Position numbers and translations under genes: made by a program
Shown: positions 7,138 to 13,878 of the stretch, piece by piece
How the letters are laid out: each line of letters begins with the position of its first letter
Numbering within the stretch: the stretch's first letter is position 1
Notes under the pieces: generated by a model
Databases searched by the model: none
Told to the model about the DNA's origin: nothing
Seen by the model: the letters and a program-made list of their open reading frames with translations, nothing else
Virus record (IMG/VR): IMGVR_UViG_3300010391_001666
Span: 1 to 24,693 of that record
Reading direction: 5' to 3' (one strand)
From: a virus
DNA: 24,693 nt

Positions 7138-7658
7138 CAGGTCGGCTCCTCTGGTGGTGCTGGGGGAGAAGCAGCCCGGTAATCTGAACGTGGGTGACCA
7201 CAGTTGCTGCATAGCAGCTCCGGGGGTGTCGTTCCTGGCCCTGGGGAGGGCTCCGACGAAGGAGAGGGAACAGCGGGTTGCCCATAAATGGGGTCGGCCC
7301 ACGCAGCGCGAATCTCGTTAAAGGCCATACTCATGCCGAAGTCGTTCACCCAAAACGCGCCCGCCTTCCCTTGTTGCCCGTCATGCTGGCCGTTGAGGTA
7401 GGCATCATAGAGCGCCTTACGAAGACCCTGTTTGATGCGCTGCAACACGGCCTCGACCTCTTGGACCCCTGTTGCGCTCCCCCCGGGCTGCCCGGACAGA
7501 AGGGCCAGCAACTCGTCGGCCCGACAGAAGTACCAGTCACGACTCTCGGAACTCCGCTCTGCCCACAGTCGATGATCGTCCCGGCCACTGTCGTAGCTGT
7601 CACATAACCATTGGGCAACGGTGAGCCGGGCGGGGTGGGACTCGACTGAATCAGGCAT
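7137..7658 (-). CDS. Hypothetical protein, 173 residues, C-terminal CxxC
   Basis: The N-terminal two thirds are soluble and helical (VQEVEAVLQRIKQGLRKALY). A Pro/Ser-rich linker leads to a C-terminal CSNCGHPRSDY element and another Pro-rich tail. Only one cysteine pair is visible, so any zinc site would be incomplete within one chain. The ATG overlaps the upstream stop by 8 bases. No family was recognised. Confidence 0.75.
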   Translation of the reverse strand: MPDSVESHPARLTVAQWLCDSYDSGRDDHRLWAERSSESRDWYFCRADELLALLSGQPGGSATGVQEVEAVLQRIKQGLRKALYDAYLNGQHDGQQGKAGAFWVNDFGMSMAFNEIRAAWADPIYGQPAVPSPSSEPSPGPGTTPPELLCSNCGHPRSDYRAASPPAPPEEPT

Positions 7659-7854
7659 GATCTAGCGTCCTTCGGTAAGCGGCTTGGATCTTCGCCATCT
7701 GCCCATCAGGGTCGGGGTCGATCTCCTCGCCGAAATGCTGCCAGTTCCAGTACTTTATGTCTCGGAAGTACTGCTCGATCTCATCGTGGGCCGCCTGAAT
7801 CTTGGCGAGCATATCAGCTCGGGTCGCCGTTGCGACGTAAGGGCTCGGCTTCAT
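7651..7854 (-). CDS. Hypothetical protein, 67 residues
   Basis: A small helical protein containing two similar KIQAA helices (MLAKIQAAHDEIEQYF and MAKIQAAYRRTLDHA) flanking an acidic loop, EEIDPDPDGQ. The repeat may reflect an internal duplication. The ATG overlaps the stop of the 16-codon gene before it. The function is unknown. Confidence 0.72.
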   Translation of the reverse strand: MKPSPYVATATRADMLAKIQAAHDEIEQYFRDIKYWNWQHFGEEIDPDPDGQMAKIQAAYRRTLDHA

Positions 7855-7901
7855 CTGTGGGGCTGCTCCGGGTCGTGGTCGACGCGTCTTCCCTGGGTCA
7901 T
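7851..7901 (-). CDS. Putative 16-residue micro-protein gene
   Basis: The frame MTQGRRVDHDPEQPHR fills exactly the space between two genes. Its ATG overlaps the stop of the lipoprotein gene (ATGA) and its stop overlaps the ATG of the next gene (ATGA). The overlaps match those of every other junction in this operon, which is the main evidence. It may be a real peptide, or it may only serve to pass ribosomes across the junction. Nothing can be said about function. Confidence 0.45.
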   Translation of the reverse strand: MTQGRRVDHDPEQPHR

Positions 7902-8257
7902 CGCAGCGGCCTCCGGCGCACCGCGTCCCGCAGCAGTAGCTCCGCCACCGGGTAGCGGGTCGCGACTTCCGCCTCGTCCTCGAACACCGACAGCTCGACT
8001 TCGCCCGTGCGCGGGTTCCGGGAGAGGGAGATGCTGACCGAGTGCGTGCTGTCCCCAGGGACCAGGGCGAACGTGTGCACCTGGCTGCTGTCCCGGGTGA
8101 AGTAGGGCGCGACCCACACCCAGGTCGGCGCCGGCGTACTGGTCGGGGCGTCGGCCGCGCAGCTGGTGGCCAGGGTCATGCCGGTGAGCACGCCGAGCGC
8201 GATCGCGCCGGCGATCAGGATCTCCAGGAGCCGGCGCTTCGGGTACGAGTTCATCAT
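7898..8257 (-). CDS. Putative lipoprotein, 119 residues
   Basis: It starts at the first of two adjacent ATGs, which overlaps the preceding stop. A basic n-region (NSYPKRRLLE) is followed by a hydrophobic stretch, ILIAGAIALGVLTGMTLA, and a lipobox-like ATSC, so it is probably a signal-peptidase II lipoprotein. The mature part begins with a Thr/Pro-rich linker (ADAPTSTPAPT) and then a short soluble domain with strands. Lipoproteins in phage early operons may act in superinfection exclusion; that is inference only. Confidence 0.75.
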   Translation of the reverse strand: MMNSYPKRRLLEILIAGAIALGVLTGMTLATSCAADAPTSTPAPTWVWVAPYFTRDSSQVHTFALVPGDSTHSVSISLSRNPRTGEVELSVFEDEAEVATRYPVAELLLRDAVRRRPLR

Positions 8258-8319
8258 GCCCTCGCTTTCTGTCGGGGCTGGTAGATCACGCCGCCCTTGG
8301 CCTTGGCCCAGGTCCGCAT
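8254..8319 (-). CDS. Putative 21-residue basic micro-protein gene
   Basis: The frame starts MRTWAKAKGGVIYQ and ends PRQKARA. It is strongly basic, with seven Arg or Lys among 21 residues. A purine-rich Shine-Dalgarno-like AAGTGAAGG lies just upstream of the ATG. Its stop overlaps the lipoprotein ATG by four bases. The previous gene ends only a few bases upstream, so the micro-gene fills the gap. Coding status rests on position and coupling, not homology. Confidence 0.5.
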   Translation of the reverse strand: MRTWAKAKGGVIYQPRQKARA

Positions 8320-8324
8320 GCCCT

Positions 8325-8543
8325 TCACTTCGCACGCAGCCCTTTGAGCACGCTCTTCTGGACGTTGGCCACCGTGGCGAGCCAGCCGGCCGAGCTCCGC
8401 TTCTGTCGCCCGATCGTCGCGGCGTATAACGTCAGGTGATAGACGCGATAGGCTTTCGTCGCGTCCTGGACGCCGGTCGCCTCGATCGCGACGGTGAAGT
8501 CCCGCTTGCTCATTGGGTAGATCGTCTTGCTGCGCGTGGCCAT
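8325..8543 (-). CDS. Small basic hypothetical protein, 72 residues
   Basis: A Lys/Arg-rich product with alternating strands (DFTVAIEATG, YRVYHLTLYAATIGR) and a helical basic tail (VQKSVLKGLRAK). It could bind nucleic acid, which is inference. It follows the HerA-like ATPase gene by 12 bases, a slightly looser junction than most here. Confidence 0.72.
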   Translation of the reverse strand: MATRSKTIYPMSKRDFTVAIEATGVQDATKAYRVYHLTLYAATIGRQKRSSAGWLATVANVQKSVLKGLRAK

Positions 8544-8555
8544 AACGGACTCCGA

Positions 8556-9857
8556 TCAGGATTCGAGGAAGAGAACGGGAAGGGCAACGACCTGACGTGG
8601 CGTCGGATAGTCGATCAGTCCGAGCGATCGCAGGCGACCGAGATTGTTGAAGTAGCCGCCGGAGGTCGGGCTCTGGCCGGCGGCCTCGGCCAGGTCGTCC
8701 TTGCCGATTGCGTCAGGGTATTGTCGGATGACCTCGGCGAGGACCTTCTGCTGCGAGCCGCTGAGCTTCGCAAAGAGCATCCGGTGGAGCTCCTCGCTCG
8801 TGGTCGGCACGTCGACCGGCTCAGCCGTCTCCCGCCCTACCTCGGTGAGCGCCACAGTTCCGGCGGAGGGATAGGTGATCAACCCTGTGGTGCGCAGCAC
8901 ACCAAGGTTGTTGAAATAGCCGCCGCTGGTGGGGCTCGCGTCGGCCATGAGCGCGAGCATCGTCTTGTCTGCGGTCGCCTTCCCGATCGTCTCCAGCCAA
9001 GCGAGTGCATTCAGGATCCGGTGCTGCGAGCTGGAAAGATTGCCTGCGGGAGCGGGTCCGCTTTTTCCGGCGATCGGAGGACCCGGCCGAGCCAAAACTG
9101 CAGGCGGCCGCTGCAGATTCGCCGCTAGCCGCGGCGGGGGCGGGAAGTGGCCGTTGGTGTGGAACCGGGTCAGGCTGGCCTGGAGCTCCTTGCAGACCGT
9201 GGCCAGCTGCTGGTCCGACGCCGTCACTCGTTCTTGGAAGGTCCGGAGCAGCTCGCCCATGCGGCCCGCTTCGCGCTCCCGGGCCGCGGCCATGCCGGCG
9301 ATCGCGCCCTCGAGGCGCTTGAGCTGGCCCTCCTTGAGCACCCCGATCTCGACCCGCTTCTCGACGGGCTTTGCAGTCTGCACGGGCGCGGGCTGGGCCC
9401 GCTTCGCCAGAGTCAGCTCCCGGCGGGTGGTCGCGAGCTCCTGTTGCACCTCCTTGAGGCTACGGCTCCGCTCCTCCGCCTCGGCCGGCAGGTCGGCCAG
9501 CTTGGGTAGGAGCGCGCGCACCTTCGCGGTTGGCGGGGGCGGCGGCGCCGAGAGCCGGGCGCCGGCCTTGGGATGCGACGTCGACACGGACCCGACATGG
9601 ACGCGCTGCACCTCGCCGGTGAGCGCGGGACCGAACGCGAAGAAGGTGCCCGGCGGCAGTTCCCGCAGCTCGCGCCAGCGCTCCTTGCCAAACCCGAGTT
9701 CGTCGGCCGCCCGGCGCTGGTCGATGTCGAGTCCCGTCCGCCCGATCAATTTGTTGTTGCATTCCGCCGCGGCATCTTTGTTGAGCTTCGAGAGGCGTTG
9801 CGTCGCGAGCACCGCGCAGAAGCCGCGCTTCCTGCCGCGGGTGGCGAGGTCGATCAC
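8556..9857 (-). CDS. HerA-like ATPase, C-terminal part with two winged-helix repeats
   Basis: This is the second half of a HerA/FtsK-superfamily ATPase whose N-terminal half is encoded immediately upstream. Residues 1-80 hold the post-Walker-B region: LATRGRKRGFCAVLATQRLS, then NNKLIGRTG and an oligomeric arginine-rich segment. A Pro-rich linker and a coiled coil follow at about 120-230. The C-terminus has two copies of a winged-helix module, marked by SPTSGGYFNNLG at about 308 and 396. The GTG start overlaps the upstream stop by four bases. Adding one base in the GC-rich palindrome at the junction would fuse the halves as KGEAEA-AGAVIDLATRG, the expected uninterrupted motif, so a frameshift is likely. 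Confidence 0.85.
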   Translation of the reverse strand: MIDLATRGRKRGFCAVLATQRLSKLNKDAAAECNNKLIGRTGLDIDQRRAADELGFGKERWRELRELPPGTFFAFGPALTGEVQRVHVGSVSTSHPKAGARLSAPPPPPTAKVRALLPKLADLPAEAEERSRSLKEVQQELATTRRELTLAKRAQPAPVQTAKPVEKRVEIGVLKEGQLKRLEGAIAGMAAAREREAGRMGELLRTFQERVTASDQQLATVCKELQASLTRFHTNGHFPPPPRLAANLQRPPAVLARPGPPIAGKSGPAPAGNLSSSQHRILNALAWLETIGKATADKTMLALMADASPTSGGYFNNLGVLRTTGLITYPSAGTVALTEVGRETAEPVDVPTTSEELHRMLFAKLSGSQQKVLAEVIRQYPDAIGKDDLAEAAGQSPTSGGYFNNLGRLRSLGLIDYPTPRQVVALPVLFLES

Positions 9858-10318
9858 CGCGCCGGCGCTTCCGCCTCGCCCTTCTCTGGGCAGAAGACAT
9901 GCGCCTCGTCGACCACGACTAGAACCGGATGCCAGAGTTGCTTGCGCGCGTTAACCAGGGCCTCAAGAAAGAGACGGACGAAGCGAATGCGATCATGTGC
10001 CTTAAGCTCGTAAATGTCGAGCACGGCGGAAGCGCCGAGTTCGAGCAATCGCTCGGCGAGCAGCGTAGCGGCGCGCGTATCCGCCACAGTGTCGCCATGC
10101 TGCCTCGCCGCCAGGACGTAGTCGAACCGCTCGCGGAGGGTCGAGAACTCCCCTTCGGGGTCGAGTACGAGATGCTGGACCTCGCCGTGCGTCTGCTCAA
10201 GCAACCGGCGAATCGCCCAGCTCTTTCCGCCCCCACTGTTCGCCTGGATCAGCAGGCGGCTGTCGACCAGCTTCTCGAGGTCGCAGCGCACGCCGGCGCC
10301 CAAGTCGAACGATTTCAC
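9854..10318 (-). CDS. HerA-like ATPase, N-terminal half with Walker A and B
   Basis: The 154 residues begin with a short strand region and a Walker A loop, ANSGGGKSW at about 26-34. The Walker B strand, LVVVDEAH, lies at about 133-140, followed by VFCPEKGEAE. The frame then stops exactly where homologous ATPases continue. The missing part is in the gene downstream. HerA-type ATPases are hexameric DNA translocases, and in phages they may serve replication, recombination or DNA movement. If the split is real, the two polypeptides would have to associate to form the ATPase. The GTG start overlaps the stop of the helicase-loader-like gene. Confidence 0.87.
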   Translation of the reverse strand: MKSFDLGAGVRCDLEKLVDSRLLIQANSGGGKSWAIRRLLEQTHGEVQHLVLDPEGEFSTLRERFDYVLAARQHGDTVADTRAATLLAERLLELGASAVLDIYELKAHDRIRFVRLFLEALVNARKQLWHPVLVVVDEAHVFCPEKGEAEAPAR

Positions 10319-10866
10319 GCGACCCCCTGCCTGAGCGCGGTGCGCTTCGCCTCGCCCGTCGTGAGCGCCGGCCGCTCTGGGCCCGATGGCAAGGCCTTGG
10401 CGGGGTCGGTCAGAACGACGCGCTCATAGCACTCCATGAACTCCCGCCGAATCCGGGGCCCATGGAACTCGTTGTCGATGTCGCGAAAGGCCGACGAGCC
10501 ACCGCAAGCGTGAAACGCTTCGTAGGCGGCCTCGCCCACTTCGGCCCGGATCGCATCCGCGCTCCACCAACAGCCCTCTCCCGGAATCGTCTGCTTCCCC
10601 GCGTTCCACGCTTGGAGCATCACGCGGTGAGCCTCTCCGGCGGGATCCGCCTTCGGCCGCGCCACGTCGAGGAACAGCGCCGGCGGGGGGAACTCCGTCT
10701 CGCGCCGGATCAGCACCGCGGCCGCCTGCTCGAACTCGTCGTCGGTCAGATCGGCCAAGGCTTTCCAGTACACTGCCTGGATCGGCTCGGTCAGCTCTTT
10801 GCCGTACATCTTGAGCACGGCCGCGAGCGACAGCATGGTTGAGGCAAAGCGCTTCTTGTTTTTCAC
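10315..10866 (-). CDS. Helicase-loader-like or replisome-organiser-type protein
   Basis: The N-terminal 70 residues (LKMYGKELTEPIQAVYWKAL, then LTDDEFEQAAAVLIRR and FPPPALFLDVARP) match the small helical domain seen in phage replicative-helicase loaders and inhibitors of the G39P type. This domain typically reads as several short helices ending in an FPP turn. The C-terminal half is less distinctive. It follows the putative replication initiator gene by a 4-base overlap, which is the usual initiator-then-loader order. The assignment is by pattern and context, so moderate. Confidence 0.65.
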   Translation of the reverse strand: MKNKKRFASTMLSLAAVLKMYGKELTEPIQAVYWKALADLTDDEFEQAAAVLIRRETEFPPPALFLDVARPKADPAGEAHRVMLQAWNAGKQTIPGEGCWWSADAIRAEVGEAAYEAFHACGGSSAFRDIDNEFHGPRIRREFMECYERVVLTDPAKALPSGPERPALTTGEAKRTALRQGVA

Positions 10867-11702
10867 TCGTCACCTCCCGCCGCGAAGCGTGCCGCCGCTT
10901 CGATCTCCCGCGCCTGCCGCCCCTGGGGAAGCTGCATTTCTCGCGACCGGACGGGTCGCAGTCGCTTGCTCACGATGCGATCCACGAATGCGCGGAAGTG
11001 CGGGAGTCCCCAGGAGATGCCCGGGGTAGCGAGGTAATCCGCGCACGCCGCAGCGAGGTCATCCACCGTCGCAGCACGCCCCTGCGCCAACCCCATGCCG
11101 TCGAGGCAGCCCAGCAGCGCCCCAGCCCACGCATCCGGGCTCTGACCCGCTGGCAGTTTTTCGAGGAACTCCAGGACGATGACCCTACCCCGGCAGCCCA
11201 GCAGTCGCGTTTGCAAGCGCGCGGGGAGGCCGGATGGAGTAGTTCCGTGTTCGTATCCGTCCCCCGTCCTCCGTCCCCCTTGCGATTCCCCCGGGGGAAT
11301 TTCCTGATTTCCCCCGAGATTCCCGCACGGGAAAGTGGGGGGAATTTCGTCTCGGAGGCGGGATGGGGGACGCTGGCGGTCGCGTTCCTGTTTCTGCACG
11401 ATGGCCCGCTGCCGCCACCAGCCTCGGATCACGCCCAAGGGATCACGCCCCGATCCATCGGAGACGCAGAGCGTGCGGAAGGCCCGGGCAAAGACGCCAC
11501 GCTTGCCGGTCCAGAGCGCCCAGCCTTCGAGAGTGGTGTCACTCACGGCCCGCACGTCCCCGTCCGTCTGGTGCTCCCCGAAGCCTGAGCAGCAGGCGAA
11601 ATAGTGGCCTAGGGCGTAGGCCGGCTTCACTTTGAGCGCTTCGGCCAGCCGACCGATCACCGCATGGTGGCGCGTCTCGGTATCCCATCGCAGCCAGGTC
11701 AT
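10863..11702 (-). CDS. Putative phage replication initiator / organiser protein
   Basis: The 279-residue protein opens with MTWLRWDTETRHHAVIGRLA, a KVKPAYALGHYFACCSGFGE segment and DTTLEGWALWTGKRGVFA. This looks like the winged-helix N-terminus of phage replication initiators, which often starts with a WxRWDTET-like strand and a helix that measures the host genome or origin. The middle is Pro/Gly-rich and probably disordered. The C-terminal domain (ISWGLPHFRAFVDRIVSKRL) resembles DnaD-type C-terminal helices. It lies upstream of the helicase-loader-like gene. No replicative polymerase or DnaB helicase is visible, so the phage presumably recruits host enzymes. Confidence 0.68.
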   Translation of the reverse strand: MTWLRWDTETRHHAVIGRLAEALKVKPAYALGHYFACCSGFGEHQTDGDVRAVSDTTLEGWALWTGKRGVFARAFRTLCVSDGSGRDPLGVIRGWWRQRAIVQKQERDRQRPPSRLRDEIPPTFPCGNLGGNQEIPPGESQGGRRTGDGYEHGTTPSGLPARLQTRLLGCRGRVIVLEFLEKLPAGQSPDAWAGALLGCLDGMGLAQGRAATVDDLAAACADYLATPGISWGLPHFRAFVDRIVSKRLRPVRSREMQLPQGRQAREIEAAARFAAGGDE

Positions 11703-12073
11703 GCGGCGGCATCGCCGTCACCCGTGACCTGTAGCCGCCGCAACTCCCGCTCACCCGCTGGCGTGACTTCCAACACGGCCGCGGTCCCTCCATGCTGGGT
11801 CGGCCGACGGGGGAGCTTGGTCTTGGCTAGACACCGCTCGTCCACGAGCTCCGTCGCTCTGGGCCGCACCGCCAGCACGTCCATGCCGAGCCCATCGGAG
11901 CAGTCGTCAGCCGTGCCCCGTCGATAGGCCACGAACCAGGTGAGCACGCGGCGCCGATCGTGGGCGCGCTTCTGGGCGTTGGAGTGCTGCTGCCCAACCT
12001 CGAACAGGGGCAGGTCCCCGGTGCCCCGGTACTCGGGACGGTCACGCTGACTGGTGCGGAAGGCGGATGCCAT
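11699..12073 (-). CDS. Winged-helix DNA-binding protein, 124 residues
   Basis: Residues around 50-110 look like a winged helix. TADDCSDGLGMDVLAVRPRA would hold the turn and recognition helix (the usual pattern is D-x-x-A-x-x-LG...VRPRxTEL). TELVDERCLAK follows, then the wing with TAAVLEVTPAG. The N-terminal part is basic. The ATG shares its A with the methylase stop (TAATG). It is probably a regulator or replication accessory that binds DNA. Confidence 0.72.
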   Translation of the reverse strand: MASAFRTSQRDRPEYRGTGDLPLFEVGQQHSNAQKRAHDRRRVLTWFVAYRRGTADDCSDGLGMDVLAVRPRATELVDERCLAKTKLPRRPTQHGGTAAVLEVTPAGERELRRLQVTGDGDAAA

Positions 12074-12594
12074 TAGGCGACTTCCACAGAAAGCTGCCGG
12101 GTGGCCATGAGATCGGCTGTGCGTGGCGAAAGCCAGAGCACTTCGGTCCGACGCCGCGCGCCGTCAGCGCGATGTTCCCGCTCGAAGCGCTGCCAGTCGG
12201 GATACAACTGCTCGTCGTAGAGCGGGCAGGGATAGCCTGAGAGAACGACCAGCCCTCGGACATGATGCAGCACGGCAGCTAGAGCCCGGTGGTCTTCGTC
12301 GCTCATCTCCTCGCTGTAGGCGGCGTTGCCGCGCTGCATATTGCGCGTGCTGTGCGGATACGGCGGATCGGCGTAGAAAAGAGTTTCCGGGCTATCGTGC
12401 TGAGCGATCACATCGAGCGCCGGGCGATTCTCGACGGTGACCCCGCGCAGCCGCTCGACGAAGGCGGCGATCTGCTCCGGGTAGTGCTGCCAGTCGTGCG
12501 CCGGCGTAGTTCCGGATCTGTTGCTGTTCGCGCGGAAGCCAGTGACGTAGGCGCCATTGGTGGACGCGGATCCAAAGCCAGCAAAGGAGCGCAA
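12073..12594 (-). CDS. Adenine methyltransferase, C-terminal fragment (frameshifted gene)
   Basis: This frame carries the catalytic DPPY motif (LFYADPPYPHST) and the C-terminal EVLWLSP end of a D12-class (Dam-like) N6-adenine DNA methyltransferase. Coding in this frame extends upstream of the first ATG to about base 12626 (QADPVENARRTILRSFAGFG), where it meets the N-terminal fragment. Adding one C to the CCCC run near 12630 would make a single gene of about 285 codons. As written, no single protein would contain both AdoMet-binding and catalytic motifs. Confidence 0.82.
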   Translation of the reverse strand: MRSFAGFGSASTNGAYVTGFRANSNRSGTTPAHDWQHYPEQIAAFVERLRGVTVENRPALDVIAQHDSPETLFYADPPYPHSTRNMQRGNAAYSEEMSDEDHRALAAVLHHVRGLVVLSGYPCPLYDEQLYPDWQRFEREHRADGARRRTEVLWLSPRTADLMATRQLSVEVA

Positions 12595-12614
12595 GATCGT
12601 GCGCCGGGCGTTCT

Positions 12615-12926
12615 CTACCGGATCGGCCTGTTGGGGTAGGCGGTAAAGAACTCATCGCGGGCGTAAGGGGTAAGCGTCAGCAGCTCGCAAAGCCTCCGCG
12701 CCTGCTCCGGATCGCGGAGCACCCGAAAGACGTTGACTACAGTGGCCCAGCGGTCGTTGTACACCTCCCCGTAACTCCGCGACTTGCGAAGCAGGACCGA
12801 AGCGGCTCCCCCGAAGGGCTCCACGTAGACCCGGTGCACCGGGAAGTGTTCGATGACCCAGAGCGCCAGCTTCCACTTGCCGCCGTGGTACCGTAATACC
12901 GGACGTCGCAACGCCCGGGCGCTCAT
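12615..12926 (-). CDS. Adenine methyltransferase, N-terminal fragment (frameshifted gene)
   Basis: The fragment has the D12-class N-terminal signatures LRYHGGKW near residue 11 and VEPFGGAASVLL near 34-45, which bind S-adenosylmethionine. The frame ends prematurely after FFTAYPNRPIR. One base is missing, probably in the CCCC run of the Tyr-Pro codons, because the downstream frame continues the family consensus with no gap (Y-P-Q-Q-A-D-P-V-E). The methylase would modify adenine in phage DNA, perhaps to evade host restriction. It lies downstream of the cytosine methyltransferase gene in the operon. Confidence 0.82.
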   Translation of the reverse strand: MSARALRRPVLRYHGGKWKLALWVIEHFPVHRVYVEPFGGAASVLLRKSRSYGEVYNDRWATVVNVFRVLRDPEQARRLCELLTLTPYARDEFFTAYPNRPIR

Positions 12927-12963
12927 CGTTCCGCCTGCTGGTTGTGGCCCGGCTCAGAGAAGA

Positions 12964-13773
12964 TCACGCGGCCCTGACAGGTCGGTAGACGTGGGCGATG
13001 TGGCGAGCAAGCGCCAGCGGTATTTTGGCAATGCGGGCCGAGGCTGCCTTCCGATTCTTTCCCGCGTGAAAGGTCGGTCGCGTGTAGCCAGGTTCTTGCC
13101 AGTCGCGCCAGTTGACGCCACTACCACCGCGCTTAACACCATCAGCGAGCAAACGACCATCCGGGTTCCTGCTGTGCCCGCTGCCCGTGTTATGGGCCAC
13201 CGTGAACCAGGAGCCGCCCTCGTTTTTCGTGGCGCGCTCTGCCGAGCCATTGAAGGCTTGAGGTTTGTAATCGGGTTTACCGAAGTCAGCCCAGGAGAAG
13301 CCGCCAACCTTTGCCGTCCGGACGGGGCTCGGCATCAGCGCCGGTACATCACCCCACAAGTAGTATGATCCGTAATGCCAAGCCGCTTTCCCAACCCACT
13401 TCTGTGCGCCTCGGACGTTCTCGACCACGAGCGGGATGTGGCGACGCGCTGCTGCACTCGCCTCCCGCTGTATCCGGAAGCACGCCTCGAATAGAGTGTT
13501 ATCCGGTGGCGGCAATGCTTTCGCCCGCTTCCACGGCATCGCCCGATAGCTGTAGGCTTGGCACGGTGGGGAGGCAACGATCACCGCGGCATCCCGGAAC
13601 TGCGCCCCGTGCAGCGTCAGCACGTCCTGAATGACCAGTTGCGCCGGATACCGATGCTCCCCGTAGATATGACGCTCAATGTCGAATCCGATCACGGTGA
13701 ACCCTTCGGCGAGAAGCCCTTCGGTCCAGCCCCCGAGGCCACAGTACAGGTCGATTGCGAGCGGGCGCGTCAT
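12964..13773 (-). CDS. C5-cytosine DNA methyltransferase
   Basis: The 269-residue protein shows motif I (LYCGLGGWTEGL, about 9-20), motif IV with the catalytic Cys (ASPPCQAYS, Cys at about 71) and motif VI (ENVRGAQ, about 118-124). It is shorter than typical 330-400 residue enzymes, with a compact target-recognition region. The enzyme transfers methyl from AdoMet to C5 of cytosine through a covalent Cys adduct. No cognate restriction endonuclease is visible, so it is probably an orphan protecting phage DNA. It is encoded just downstream of the tmRNA gene. GGTGA ahead of the ATG is a plausible ribosome-binding site. Confidence 0.88.
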   Translation of the reverse strand: MTRPLAIDLYCGLGGWTEGLLAEGFTVIGFDIERHIYGEHRYPAQLVIQDVLTLHGAQFRDAAVIVASPPCQAYSYRAMPWKRAKALPPPDNTLFEACFRIQREASAAARRHIPLVVENVRGAQKWVGKAAWHYGSYYLWGDVPALMPSPVRTAKVGGFSWADFGKPDYKPQAFNGSAERATKNEGGSWFTVAHNTGSGHSRNPDGRLLADGVKRGGSGVNWRDWQEPGYTRPTFHAGKNRKAASARIAKIPLALARHIAHVYRPVRAA

Positions 13774-13878
13774 GTCGTCACCAGCGGGCGCGGGAACTCA
13801 CGCAACAAGATTGCACATCGGGTCTCGGCCACGGGTCGGGAGACTCCCCTAAACCACAGGGTGAACCTGCTTCGTCAG

